From Stygiobacter sp. (GTDB lineage Bacteria; Pseudomonadota; Alphaproteobacteria; Rhodospirillales; Magnetospirillaceae): a DNA stretch of 64,000 bases. The number at the start of each line of letters is the position of its first letter. Position 1 is the first letter of the stretch. The stretch is taken from assembly GCA_006218045.1 (NCBI GenBank), contig VBWB01000005.1, positions 124,001-188,000 on the forward strand. Direction: 5' to 3'. Below are positions 28,889-36,576 of this stretch, piece by piece. The notes beneath the pieces are model-generated. The model was not told the DNA's origin. It did not search any database and saw only the letters and a program-made list of their open reading frames with translations. The position numbers were made by a program, and so were the translations under genes.

Positions 28889-28892
28889 GACC

Positions 28893-29435
28893 TTATCCGG
28901 CCAATGCGTCGGCGGAAGGCGGAGATTGGCTCATATCCCAATCCATGCGCTTGCCCGATTTGCTGACGTAATCCACCAGCTTGGCCGGATTGCCCATGAC
29001 CAGACCGTGGGCGGGGACGTCCTTGGTCACCACCGCACCGGCGCCGACCATGGCGTAATCGCCCAAGGTGATGCCGCAGCGGATGGTGGCGTTGGCACCG
29101 ATGGAGGCGCCGGTGCCGACCCGGGTTTCGGTGATCTTCCACTCGGTATTGAAGGCGCGCGGCACCAGATCGTTGGTGAACACCGCATTGGGGCCGACGA
29201 AGACGTCGTCGCCGATGGTGACGCCGTGATAGACCGACACGCCGTTCTGGATCTTGCAGCGGTCGCCGATTACCGCGCCGATATCGATATAGCAGGACTG
29301 GCCGATATTGCAGCCGGCCCCGATCACCGATTTCTCGCGCACCTTCGACCAGTCCCAGATGCGGGTACCCGGTCCGATGGCGGCCTCGTCATGGACCACG
29401 GCGCTGGGGTGGACGAAAACGTCGGTGCGGCTCAT
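28893..29435 (-). CDS. WbpD-like N-acetyltransferase (hexapeptide repeat)
   Basis: 180 residues of beta-helix repeats from FVHPSAVVHDEAAIG to AMVGAGAVVTKDVP, with the conserved NDLVPRA segment near residue 88 and the PAHGLVMGNPAK end. This pattern is that of UDP-2-acetamido-3-amino-2,3-dideoxy-glucuronate N-acetyltransferase (WbpD/WlbB). It overlaps the aminotransferase by 4 bases. It would acetylate the 3-amino group made by that aminotransferase. Start at 29435; the longer open frame to 29699 lies inside the aminotransferase gene. Confidence 0.82.
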   Translation of the reverse strand: MSRTDVFVHPSAVVHDEAAIGPGTRIWDWSKVREKSVIGAGCNIGQSCYIDIGAVIGDRCKIQNGVSVYHGVTIGDDVFVGPNAVFTNDLVPRAFNTEWKITETRVGTGASIGANATIRCGITLGDYAMVGAGAVVTKDVPAHGLVMGNPAKLVDYVSKSGKRMDWDMSQSPPSADALAG

Positions 29436-30571
29436 GCGCAGGTCTCCACCGCCTGACGCAAGGCGGCGACGATGCGATCCTGGGTGGCCTCGTCCATGTA
29501 GGGGTGCATGGGCAGGCTGAACACATGGCCCATCTTGTCCTCGGTCACCGCCATGCCGGCGGGATCGCGCGGAAAGGCCGCATAGGGGCCTTGCAGGTGC
29601 AACGGCGTCGGATAATAGATTCCGGTGGGCACGCCGGCGGCATTCAGCGCCTTGATGACGGCATCGCGGTTGGCGGTGGTCATGGTGTATTGCGCCCACA
29701 CCGAGGTGCCGCCGGCGATCACCACCGGGGTGGCGACCACATCGGCCAGCAAGTGGGTGTAGCGGTTGGCGATGCGGTCGCGGGCCTGGATCTCGTCGGC
29801 GAAGATGGCCAGCTTTTCCAGCAAGATGGCCGCCTGCATGGTGTCGAGCCGGCCATTGACGCCGATGCGGGCGTGTTCATAGCGGTCGCGGCCTTGGCCG
29901 TGATTGCGGATCGAGCGCAGGATTTCGATCAATTCGTCGTCATCGGTCAGCACCGCGCCGCCATCGCCATAGCAGCCCAAGGGCTTGGCCGGGAAGAAGC
30001 TGGTGGTGGTCATTTCCGCCAGGGCGCCCACCGGCGTGCCGTGCAGGGCGGCCCCGAAGCTTTGCGCCGCGTCGGCGATCATGGTCAGCCCATGCTTGGC
30101 GGCGATGGCCCCGAGGGTGACGTAATCGGCGGGCTGGCCGAACAGATCCACCGGCATCACCGCCTTGGGCTCCAGATGCGGCGGGCAGGCATCGATGCAG
30201 CGTTGCAGGCTGGCCGGGTCCATGGTCAAGAGGTCGGGCAGGATATCGACGAAGACCGGGGTGGCACCGACCAGGACGGCGGCCTCGGCGGTGGCGACGA
30301 AGGTGAAGGACGGCACGAAGACGGCGTGGCCGGGGCCGATGCCTTTGGCCATCAGGGCCAGGACCAGGGCGTCGGTACCGCTGGCGCAGGCCAGGGCGTG
30401 CTTGACCCCACCCCATTGCGCCAATTGCTTTTCCAACGTGATGATTTCCGGCCCCATGACGAAGGCGCCGTGTTCCAGCACCTTCTTCAGCGCCGCTTCC
30501 ACCTTGTCGGCGATGCGCAGGCGCTGGGTTTTCAGATCGATGAAGGCGATGGGCGAGGGGATGGCAGTCAC
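29432..30571 (-). CDS. DegT-family aminotransferase (WbpE-like)
   Basis: 379 residues from the GTG at 30571. The IAFIDLKTQ start, the PLP lysine K196 in FFPAKPLG, ADAAQSFG near 167-174 and the GDGGAV block are typical of WbpE/WlbC, which aminate C3 of UDP-3-keto-GlcNAcA. The start is the least certain point: further in-frame codons run up to a TTG at 30634 with no clear ribosome site for any of them. Couples to the WbpD-like gene by a 4-base overlap. Pairs well with the Gfo/Idh oxidoreductase at 16316-17275 for the preceding oxidation. Confidence 0.85.
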   Translation of the reverse strand: MTAIPSPIAFIDLKTQRLRIADKVEAALKKVLEHGAFVMGPEIITLEKQLAQWGGVKHALACASGTDALVLALMAKGIGPGHAVFVPSFTFVATAEAAVLVGATPVFVDILPDLLTMDPASLQRCIDACPPHLEPKAVMPVDLFGQPADYVTLGAIAAKHGLTMIADAAQSFGAALHGTPVGALAEMTTTSFFPAKPLGCYGDGGAVLTDDDELIEILRSIRNHGQGRDRYEHARIGVNGRLDTMQAAILLEKLAIFADEIQARDRIANRYTHLLADVVATPVVIAGGTSVWAQYTMTTANRDAVIKALNAAGVPTGIYYPTPLHLQGPYAAFPRDPAGMAVTEDKMGHVFSLPMHPYMDEATQDRIVAALRQAVETCA

Positions 30572-30717
30572 GGCGAAAACCCGCACAGTCAAAGGGATGG
30601 CAGGTTTTATGGACCTTTTCCCCAGGCCGATCAAGGTTGATCGGCGCCAATACTCTTGACCGGGCGCGTGCTAACCAGTAGCCCTAACAACGGATATTGC
30701 CGGCATGGGGGTCAAGG

Positions 30718-31539
30718 ATGACGGGACTGTCTTCGGATATGAGCACGCACGATCCGGTGCCCTTGCGCGCCAGCCTGGAGCGAGACGGCTATGCCATCGG
30801 CAAGGCCATGGTGCCGGTGGAATTGATCGCGGCCGTCCGCGCATTCTGGCACCAGGAACTGTCCACGCCGCGTCCCGACAGCGCGCTGATCTGGGGGCCG
30901 TATTTCGGCGAACCCAACAAGGTCATCCGCGACAGCGCCACCACCCACACCATGGTGCGGGCCTTCGACATGCTATGGAATCCGCCCATGCATGCGCCGA
31001 CGCGGGAATTGTGCCTGACGCTCAGCCGCTTCCGCAATGAAGTGGCCGGTATTTTCTCCCATGACAGCGAATTGATGACGCCGGAACGCTATGGCGCCTA
31101 TGTCACCGCGACCCTGTATCCGCCGGGGGAAGGCTGGCTGGTCGAGCACGAGGACGGGGTGCCCAATCGCCGGCACTGGCATTTCCTGGTGCCTCTGACC
31201 TTCCGTGGCCCCGACTTCAAGGACGGCGGCCTGTTCATGATCGACCGTCACGGCACCCGCATCGATGTCGAAGAGCATGTGCAGGCCGGCGACGTGCTGT
31301 TTTTCGACGCCAATCTGCGCCACGGCGTCGATCGTATCATCGGTCATGACGGCAGCGATGTCGGGCGGATGCAGTGTTTCTCGATCCCGACCATTTTGGA
31401 ATTGCCGCACACCAATGATCGCCTGCTGGAACTGATTTCCACCAAGCGCTTCGTCAAATCGCGCCTGCGCATGATCCGTGACCGCCTGTTCGGCAAGCCG
31501 ACCAATCCCCATCGCGGTTTCTACACCTATCGTAAGTGA
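30718..31539 (+). CDS. Phytanoyl-CoA dioxygenase-like (2OG-Fe(II)) protein
   Basis: 273 residues. The iron triad is visible: H144 and D146 (HED) and H202 (RHGVD), with R206 behind it for 2-oxoglutarate; the GGLF segment at about 170 completes the beta-core. Members hydroxylate lipids or other small molecules using iron, oxygen and 2-oxoglutarate. Start ATG at 30718 is chosen over ATG 30739. A methyltransferase gene begins 7 bases after the stop, so both may act on one product. Confidence 0.7.
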   Translation: MTGLSSDMSTHDPVPLRASLERDGYAIGKAMVPVELIAAVRAFWHQELSTPRPDSALIWGPYFGEPNKVIRDSATTHTMVRAFDMLWNPPMHAPTRELCLTLSRFRNEVAGIFSHDSELMTPERYGAYVTATLYPPGEGWLVEHEDGVPNRRHWHFLVPLTFRGPDFKDGGLFMIDRHGTRIDVEEHVQAGDVLFFDANLRHGVDRIIGHDGSDVGRMQCFSIPTILELPHTNDRLLELISTKRFVKSRLRMIRDRLFGKPTNPHRGFYTYRK

Positions 31540-31546
31540 GGTTCCG

Positions 31547-32266
31547 GTGCGTCTGTTGCTGAACCGGCTGGTGGACAAATTGTGCGTTCGCTTGGCTGAT
31601 ATCTTGTTGGACAAGATGCAGGCCCGTCTGTTGCACCCCCATGCCCTGTTGCTGGCCGAGGCGCAGCGCGACAGCGCCGATTATGCCCGCGCACACATGG
31701 CCGGGGCCTTGGTGTTCAAGGATCGCGACGACCTGCTGCGGCTGGCGGCGGCGCGGGCACCGGCGGGCGGATCGGTGTTGGAATTCGGCGTCGGCGGCGG
31801 CGATTCCATCCGTCTGCTGGCCCAGGTGCTGCCGGGGCGGACCATTCACGGCTTCGACAGTTTCGAAGGCCTGCCCGAGGATTGGCCGGGCCGGCACGAG
31901 GCCAAGGGCCATTACGCCCAGGCGACCTTGCCGGTGGTGCCGGGCAACGTCACCTTGCACAAGGGCTGGTTCGACCAGACTTTGCCGCCTTATCTGATGG
32001 CGGATACCCAACCGGTGGCGCTGCTGCACCTGGATGCCGACCTTTATTCCTCCACCCGCACGGTGTTGGGGTTGCTGGCGGCGCGCTTGCGGGCGGGGAC
32101 GGTCATCGTTTTCGACGAATATTTCAATCACGTCGGCTGGCGCGACAACGAGTTCAAGGCGTTTCATGAATTCGTCGCTGAACAGGGGCTGACATACCGC
32201 TATCTGGGCTGGAGCTATCAGCAGGCGGCAGCGGTGATCGAGGCGGTAAACCCGCAAAATAATTAA
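31547..32266 (+). CDS. Class I SAM methyltransferase (TylF/Methyltransf_24 type)
   Basis: 239 residues from a GTG at 31547 with GTGAGG upstream. VLEFGVGGGDS near residue 79 is the SAM loop; FDSFEGLPEDW and HLDADLYSSTRTVL carry the metal/acid residues of macrocin-type sugar O-methyltransferases; DEYFN follows. It likely O-methylates a sugar. Located between the dioxygenase-like gene and a radical SAM gene, all rightward. Confidence 0.8.
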   Translation: MRLLLNRLVDKLCVRLADILLDKMQARLLHPHALLLAEAQRDSADYARAHMAGALVFKDRDDLLRLAAARAPAGGSVLEFGVGGGDSIRLLAQVLPGRTIHGFDSFEGLPEDWPGRHEAKGHYAQATLPVVPGNVTLHKGWFDQTLPPYLMADTQPVALLHLDADLYSSTRTVLGLLAARLRAGTVIVFDEYFNHVGWRDNEFKAFHEFVAEQGLTYRYLGWSYQQAAAVIEAVNPQNN

Positions 32267-32329
32267 GATTGTTTCCGTCAGCGCTCTTCCCGCAAGATGC
32301 CACCTGACGGGAACCAAGGATTTTCAGGT

Positions 32330-33982
32330 ATGGGCCAGTGCTATCGCGATTCGGGCTTTGATGCGTTGGGGCTGTTGCGCCGCATGCATGAAGAAGGACC
32401 GTTGTCGGCACCGGTGCGTCAGCCCAAGGTGGTCCATATCTCGCTTTACTGCTTCAAGTCGTTTGCGCTCAGGCTGTTTCACAACCTGACCAACAATTGC
32501 GGCGTCGAATCCCACTGCATTTTCCTGAAAGATACGCTGACCAACCGCCACACCCCCATCTCTGCGGTGGAGATGACGGCGACCTTGGATTTGATCCGTC
32601 GTATCGATCCCGATCTGATCACCCTGAGCGTGATGGCGCCCTATGTGGTGGCGGCGCGCGATCTGACCGCGCGCATCCGGGCCGTGACCGATGCCCCGGT
32701 GATGATCGGCGGCAAGTTCGCGACCATTTCGCCGGCGGAAGCATTGGACTTCACCGACTATGCCTGCAAGGGCGAGGGCGAACTGGCCCTGATCGAGGCC
32801 TATGACCGGCTGAAAAGCGGCAATCGCGACCTGCGCGGCATTGTCGGCCTGTGGTTCAAGGGTGATGACGGTATCGTCATTGACATGGGCCAGCAGCGGC
32901 TGATCGAGGATTTGGACGTGCTGCCGTTCCAGGCCTTGGGCGAGCCCAACATGCACTTCATCGAATACGACCGTTGCACCACCGACGATCCCGAAATCGA
33001 CAATGACGAAATCTGGGTGATGGCCGGGCGTGGCTGCGTTTACCTGTGTTCCTATTGCGTCAATTCGCTGCTGATCCCCATGAATCGGGGCAATGGCCGT
33101 TTCGTCCGCCTGCGATCGCCCGACAGCGCCATCGCCGAGATCAAGCATCTGTGGTCGCGTCAGCCCAAGGCCCATTCGGTGTCGTTCAACGACGAGGTGT
33201 TCGGCGTTTTCGACGAATGGACCGACGAGTTCGCCAGGAAATACAAGGAACAGGTGGGCCTGCCGTTCCATTGCGAGCTGGTGCCCAAGCTGATCAAGGA
33301 AGACAACGTCCGCAAGCTGGCCGATGCCGGCCTGAACGAGCTGCATTTCGGCATCCAATCGGGCTCGGACGAAATTCGCCGTGACGTGTTGAAGCGACCG
33401 GGCAAGAACCCGGAACTGGTGGAAAAGGCGCATCTGCTGGCCCGCATCGGCGTGGTGCCGCAATTCGACATCATCCTGGGCAGTCCCTTCGACACCGTCG
33501 AGGTGATGGAGGAAACCGTGGACATGATGCTGCTACTGCCGGCGCCCATGAAGCTGAACACCTATCAGATGCAGTATTTCCCCCATTATCCGCTCACCAA
33601 TCAGGCGCTGGAACGTGGTTTCATCACGCCGGCCGATCTGACCTATGAGGTGCTGGCCGAACGGGTGATGAAGAACATGGTGTTCATCCCCAAGATTTCC
33701 CGCAACCGCAAGGACCAATTGGAGGCAGCGGTCTATCTGTTGCCCTGGCACAGTACCGTGCTGCGCGCCTTGACCGCGCAATTGCGGCGCAAGCCCAACG
33801 ATTGGCTTGGAATGGCCTTGGGATGGATCGCCCTGATGCGGTATCACCATGACTTTCTCGCCAATCCGGCCTTGATCATGGTGGGCCGGGTGGTGCGCGC
33901 CGCCCGCATGATCGGACGGGGCGAGTTCAGCCGGTTGGCGGGGAAGATTCTTGGCCGTCTGCCGGTGCTGTCGGCACGCTGA
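32330..33982 (+). CDS. B12-binding domain radical SAM protein
   Basis: 550 residues. A cobalamin-like N-terminal domain (LITLSVMAPYVVAARD, MIGGKFAT, CKGEGELA) precedes C-x3-C-x2-C at about residues 236-243 (GCVYLCSYC), then NDEVFGVF and GIQSGSD. This is the third protein of this type in the window, and it differs clearly in sequence from the other two. Start at 32330; the frame opens to 32297. A terminator-like hairpin follows at 34042. Substrate unknown. Confidence 0.78.
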   Translation: MGQCYRDSGFDALGLLRRMHEEGPLSAPVRQPKVVHISLYCFKSFALRLFHNLTNNCGVESHCIFLKDTLTNRHTPISAVEMTATLDLIRRIDPDLITLSVMAPYVVAARDLTARIRAVTDAPVMIGGKFATISPAEALDFTDYACKGEGELALIEAYDRLKSGNRDLRGIVGLWFKGDDGIVIDMGQQRLIEDLDVLPFQALGEPNMHFIEYDRCTTDDPEIDNDEIWVMAGRGCVYLCSYCVNSLLIPMNRGNGRFVRLRSPDSAIAEIKHLWSRQPKAHSVSFNDEVFGVFDEWTDEFARKYKEQVGLPFHCELVPKLIKEDNVRKLADAGLNELHFGIQSGSDEIRRDVLKRPGKNPELVEKAHLLARIGVVPQFDIILGSPFDTVEVMEETVDMMLLLPAPMKLNTYQMQYFPHYPLTNQALERGFITPADLTYEVLAERVMKNMVFIPKISRNRKDQLEAAVYLLPWHSTVLRALTAQLRRKPNDWLGMALGWIALMRYHHDFLANPALIMVGRVVRAARMIGRGEFSRLAGKILGRLPVLSAR

Positions 33983-34041
33983 CCTTAGAGTCTTTTCACG
34001 CGAAGCGTGGACATGCGATAGGCCCGCGCGGCGCGTGAGCG

Positions 34042-34062
34042 GGCCCGTCACGGGCCACTTTT
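34042..34062 (+). terminator. Rho-independent-type terminator
   Basis: GGCCCG, loop TCA, CGGGCC, then AC and TTTT. The six-pair GC stem and following Ts fit a terminator for the rightward radical SAM gene. It overlaps the last codons and stop of the leftward O-antigen ligase gene. The T-run is short, so strength is uncertain. Confidence 0.5.
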
Positions 34063-35328
34063 GCAACCTGGACCAGTTTCCGCTTCAGCTGAAACTGGTC
34101 TAGCTGAAACAGGGCCAAGGACGGCAATCAGCGCGACGCTCAGCCATAGGGTGCCCTGCCACCAGCTCTGCCAGATGCCGTAACTGACGCAGGCGATGAT
34201 GAAGCCCGCGATCACCGCCGGGCCGGTGTGGGCGGCGATCCGTCCCGACTGTCCGCCCACCATCCAGAACACCCGGCCCATGACGGCAGCGGCGAGCAGG
34301 GCGCCGACCAGGCCCAGTTCCAGCCAGATTTGCACCGGAGCGGAGTGGGGGTGGAGCGGCAATTGCGCTTCCGGAACGGGCGCCCGTTGATTGCCGTTGA
34401 CGATGATATCGTAGAAAACCTCGTCATCGGCACCGGGAATGACCCGCGACGCGTCCAAAGCCCAGCCGAGAAACGGCTTTTCCAGGGTTTTATGGGCGGA
34501 AAACCGCCAAATGGTCAGGCGGTGGTGCGATGACGGCGATAGCCAGCGGGCGTTGTCATAGGCTTGTTGCGACGGCGGGATCTGCAAGGCCAGCGGAAAC
34601 GCGGCGAGGATTATGGCGGCGGTACTGATGGCGCACAGGCCGGCGGTCAGACGCGGGCGCCACCAGAACAGCAGGGCAAGCATGGTGGAAACCGGCAGAA
34701 CCAGCTTCGAGGCCAGGGAATGGCTGGCGGCAATGGCCACGGTGCCGCCCAGCCACAACAGCACCGCCCATGGGCGCAGACGCTGGTGCCACAGGGCTAG
34801 GCTGGTCGGTACCAGCAATAGGGCCATCAGGGTTATGCCGCGTGACAGCGACGACAGGCGGCTGTCGTGGAGTTGTGCGGTTATGGCGCCGCTGCCGGCC
34901 AGGGCCGATAGGCCCGGCGTCAGATGTTCAAGCAGCAAGACGGCGATGGAAAGCGATAGGCCCACGGCCAAGGCGCGCAGCACCCGCCCCCGCCAGTGCG
35001 GCAACAGCACGGAGGTAGCCGCCAGCAGGCACAGCCCGCCCAGGAATTCACCCCCCAGCACCAGGCTGGTTTTCAGGGTTTGCGTCTTGTCGATGGCCCA
35101 GACCGTCGAGAGGAGGCCGAACAGCATTGCGGCGGCGAAAAGGGCGGCCAAGCGGCGATCGATGCGCGACCATAGGCGCCCGCGCCAGCAATCATGCAAG
35201 CCGGCCAAGGCGATCAGGATGAACAACGGCGCCATGCCGAGCGGGGCGAACAGGGCAAGAAGCGGCCCCAGCAATCCGACCATGCACAAGGCCGGCGCGG
35301 TCAGGCCGGTGGCGGGGATCGTTTTCAT
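34048..35328 (-). CDS. O-antigen ligase family (Wzy_C/WaaL-like) membrane protein
   Basis: 426 residues with about ten membrane segments and a large loop around residues 270-345 that includes HPHSAPVQIWLELG, the Wzy_C block with the essential-type histidine. It would transfer the undecaprenyl-linked glycan to lipid A-core in the periplasm, or polymerise it; WaaL versus Wzy cannot be separated with confidence. It overlaps the wecB stop by 4 bases. The last 18 residues lie over a hairpin and the terminator-like repeat and do not look conserved. Confidence 0.7.
   Translation of the reverse strand: MKTIPATGLTAPALCMVGLLGPLLALFAPLGMAPLFILIALAGLHDCWRGRLWSRIDRRLAALFAAAMLFGLLSTVWAIDKTQTLKTSLVLGGEFLGGLCLLAATSVLLPHWRGRVLRALAVGLSLSIAVLLLEHLTPGLSALAGSGAITAQLHDSRLSSLSRGITLMALLLVPTSLALWHQRLRPWAVLLWLGGTVAIAASHSLASKLVLPVSTMLALLFWWRPRLTAGLCAISTAAIILAAFPLALQIPPSQQAYDNARWLSPSSHHRLTIWRFSAHKTLEKPFLGWALDASRVIPGADDEVFYDIIVNGNQRAPVPEAQLPLHPHSAPVQIWLELGLVGALLAAAVMGRVFWMVGGQSGRIAAHTGPAVIAGFIIACVSYGIWQSWWQGTLWLSVALIAVLGPVSARPVSAEAETGPGCKSGP
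34071..34100. repeat. 10-bp perfect inverted repeat inside the ligase 3' end
   Basis: GACCAGTTTC at 34071-34080 and GAAACTGGTC at 34091-34100 are exact complements around a 10-base loop. The half-motif GTTTCAGCT on the coding strand occurs twice here. It encodes the final, poorly conserved residues of the ligase. Confidence 0.7.
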
Positions 35329-36434
35329 AATGCTTGGATCATGGCGGCGACGATGCGATCAGAGGCGTGACCGTCCCAGAATTCCGGCACCCGCCCGCGC
35401 TTGCCGCCGGTTTCCATGATCGTCCGGGCGGCGGCTAGAATGGCGTCGGAATCCCGACCGATGAGGGTATTGGTGCCCTCGCTGATGGTGATGGGGCGCT
35501 CGGTGTTGTCGCGCAGGGTCAGGCAGGGCACGCCCAAGGCGGTGGTTTCTTCCTGGATGCCGCCCGAATCGGTCAATACCAATCGGGCTTGGGCCATCAA
35601 TCCCAGCATGGTCAGATAACTGGCCGGCCCCAAGGGCAGGATGGTGTGGCCGTCAAGGAAATGGTCAAGACCGGCGGCCTGGATGCGGCCCTTGGTGCGC
35701 GGATGCAACGGCAGGACCACCGGTAGGCTTTGGCCGATGATGCGCAGGCTTTCGAGCAGGCGGCGCAGGATGTCGGGCTCATCGACGTTGGCGGGGCGGT
35801 GCAAGGTGGCGACGGCGAAGGCCGGCGGCGGGGCGAAGCCATGGGCGGCCAGGGTTTGCGCCGGCGGCACCGCCCGGGGCAGATTGGCCCGCAAGCTGTC
35901 GATCATGACATTGCCGACGAAATGGACGCGGGCGGCGGCGATGCCTTCGCGGGTCAGGTTGTCGAGGGCAGTGCGTTCGGTGGTGAACAGCATGTCCGAC
36001 ATCTGGTCGGTGAGGATGCGGTTGATCTCTTCCGGCATGGTGCGGTCGCCCGAGCGCAGCCCCGCTTCCACATGCAGCACGGGGACGCCCTTCTTCACCG
36101 CCACCAGGGCGCAGGCCAGGGTCGAGTTGACATCCCCCACCACCAGGACCACCGGGTCGGCGGTCTGGTCGAGGACGGGTTCGAAACGGCGCATCACTTC
36201 GGCGGTCTGCACCGCGTGGCTAGCGGACCCCACGTCCAGATTCACATCGGGGGCGGGCATGCCGAGCTCGCGGAAAAAAGCGTCGTTCATTTCCGCATCG
36301 TAATGTTGCCCGGTATGAATCAAGGCCGGGTGAAAGCGGCCACTGGCGGCCAAGGCGGCGTGGATGGGGGCCACCTTCATGTAATTGGGCCGAGCACCGA
36401 CGATGCACAGAACGTTTTTTTGGGATTTAGGCAT
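35325..36434 (-). CDS. wecB: UDP-N-acetylglucosamine 2-epimerase, non-hydrolysing (WecB/WbpI-like)
   Basis: 369 residues. VGARPNYMKVAP at 12-23, HVEAGLRSGDR near 105, DSGGIQEE near 280 and RDNTERP nearby are diagnostic. It interconverts UDP-GlcNAc and UDP-ManNAc, or, in the WbpI branch, the 2,3-diacetamido uronic acid. Start at 36434 (MPKSQK); the frame is open to 36818 but that part runs opposite the oxidoreductase gene. Context with WbpE- and WbpD-like genes makes the WbpI role possible. Confidence 0.87.
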   Translation of the reverse strand: MPKSQKNVLCIVGARPNYMKVAPIHAALAASGRFHPALIHTGQHYDAEMNDAFFRELGMPAPDVNLDVGSASHAVQTAEVMRRFEPVLDQTADPVVLVVGDVNSTLACALVAVKKGVPVLHVEAGLRSGDRTMPEEINRILTDQMSDMLFTTERTALDNLTREGIAAARVHFVGNVMIDSLRANLPRAVPPAQTLAAHGFAPPPAFAVATLHRPANVDEPDILRRLLESLRIIGQSLPVVLPLHPRTKGRIQAAGLDHFLDGHTILPLGPASYLTMLGLMAQARLVLTDSGGIQEETTALGVPCLTLRDNTERPITISEGTNTLIGRDSDAILAAARTIMETGGKRGRVPEFWDGHASDRIVAAMIQAL

Positions 36435-36522
36435 GCTTGAGCGGCTCTGCGACTGAATTTTCGTGCGACCATACAGGACCGGCCGGTTGGGTAAAAGGCT
36501 CTTCGCCGCGCCGGTTTTCCTT

Positions 36523-36552
36523 TTGCCGTTTGCCGACACTTGACAGTATATA
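36523..36552 (+). promoter_or_regulatory. Candidate sigma-70-type promoter
   Basis: TTGCCG at 36523-36528 and TATATA at 36547-36552 with an 18-base spacer, 24 bases before the oxidoreductase ATG. By eye the best match to a consensus in this divergent region. Confidence 0.3.
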
Positions 36553-36576
36553 GCCGATGATTTTCCGAAGGCGGTC

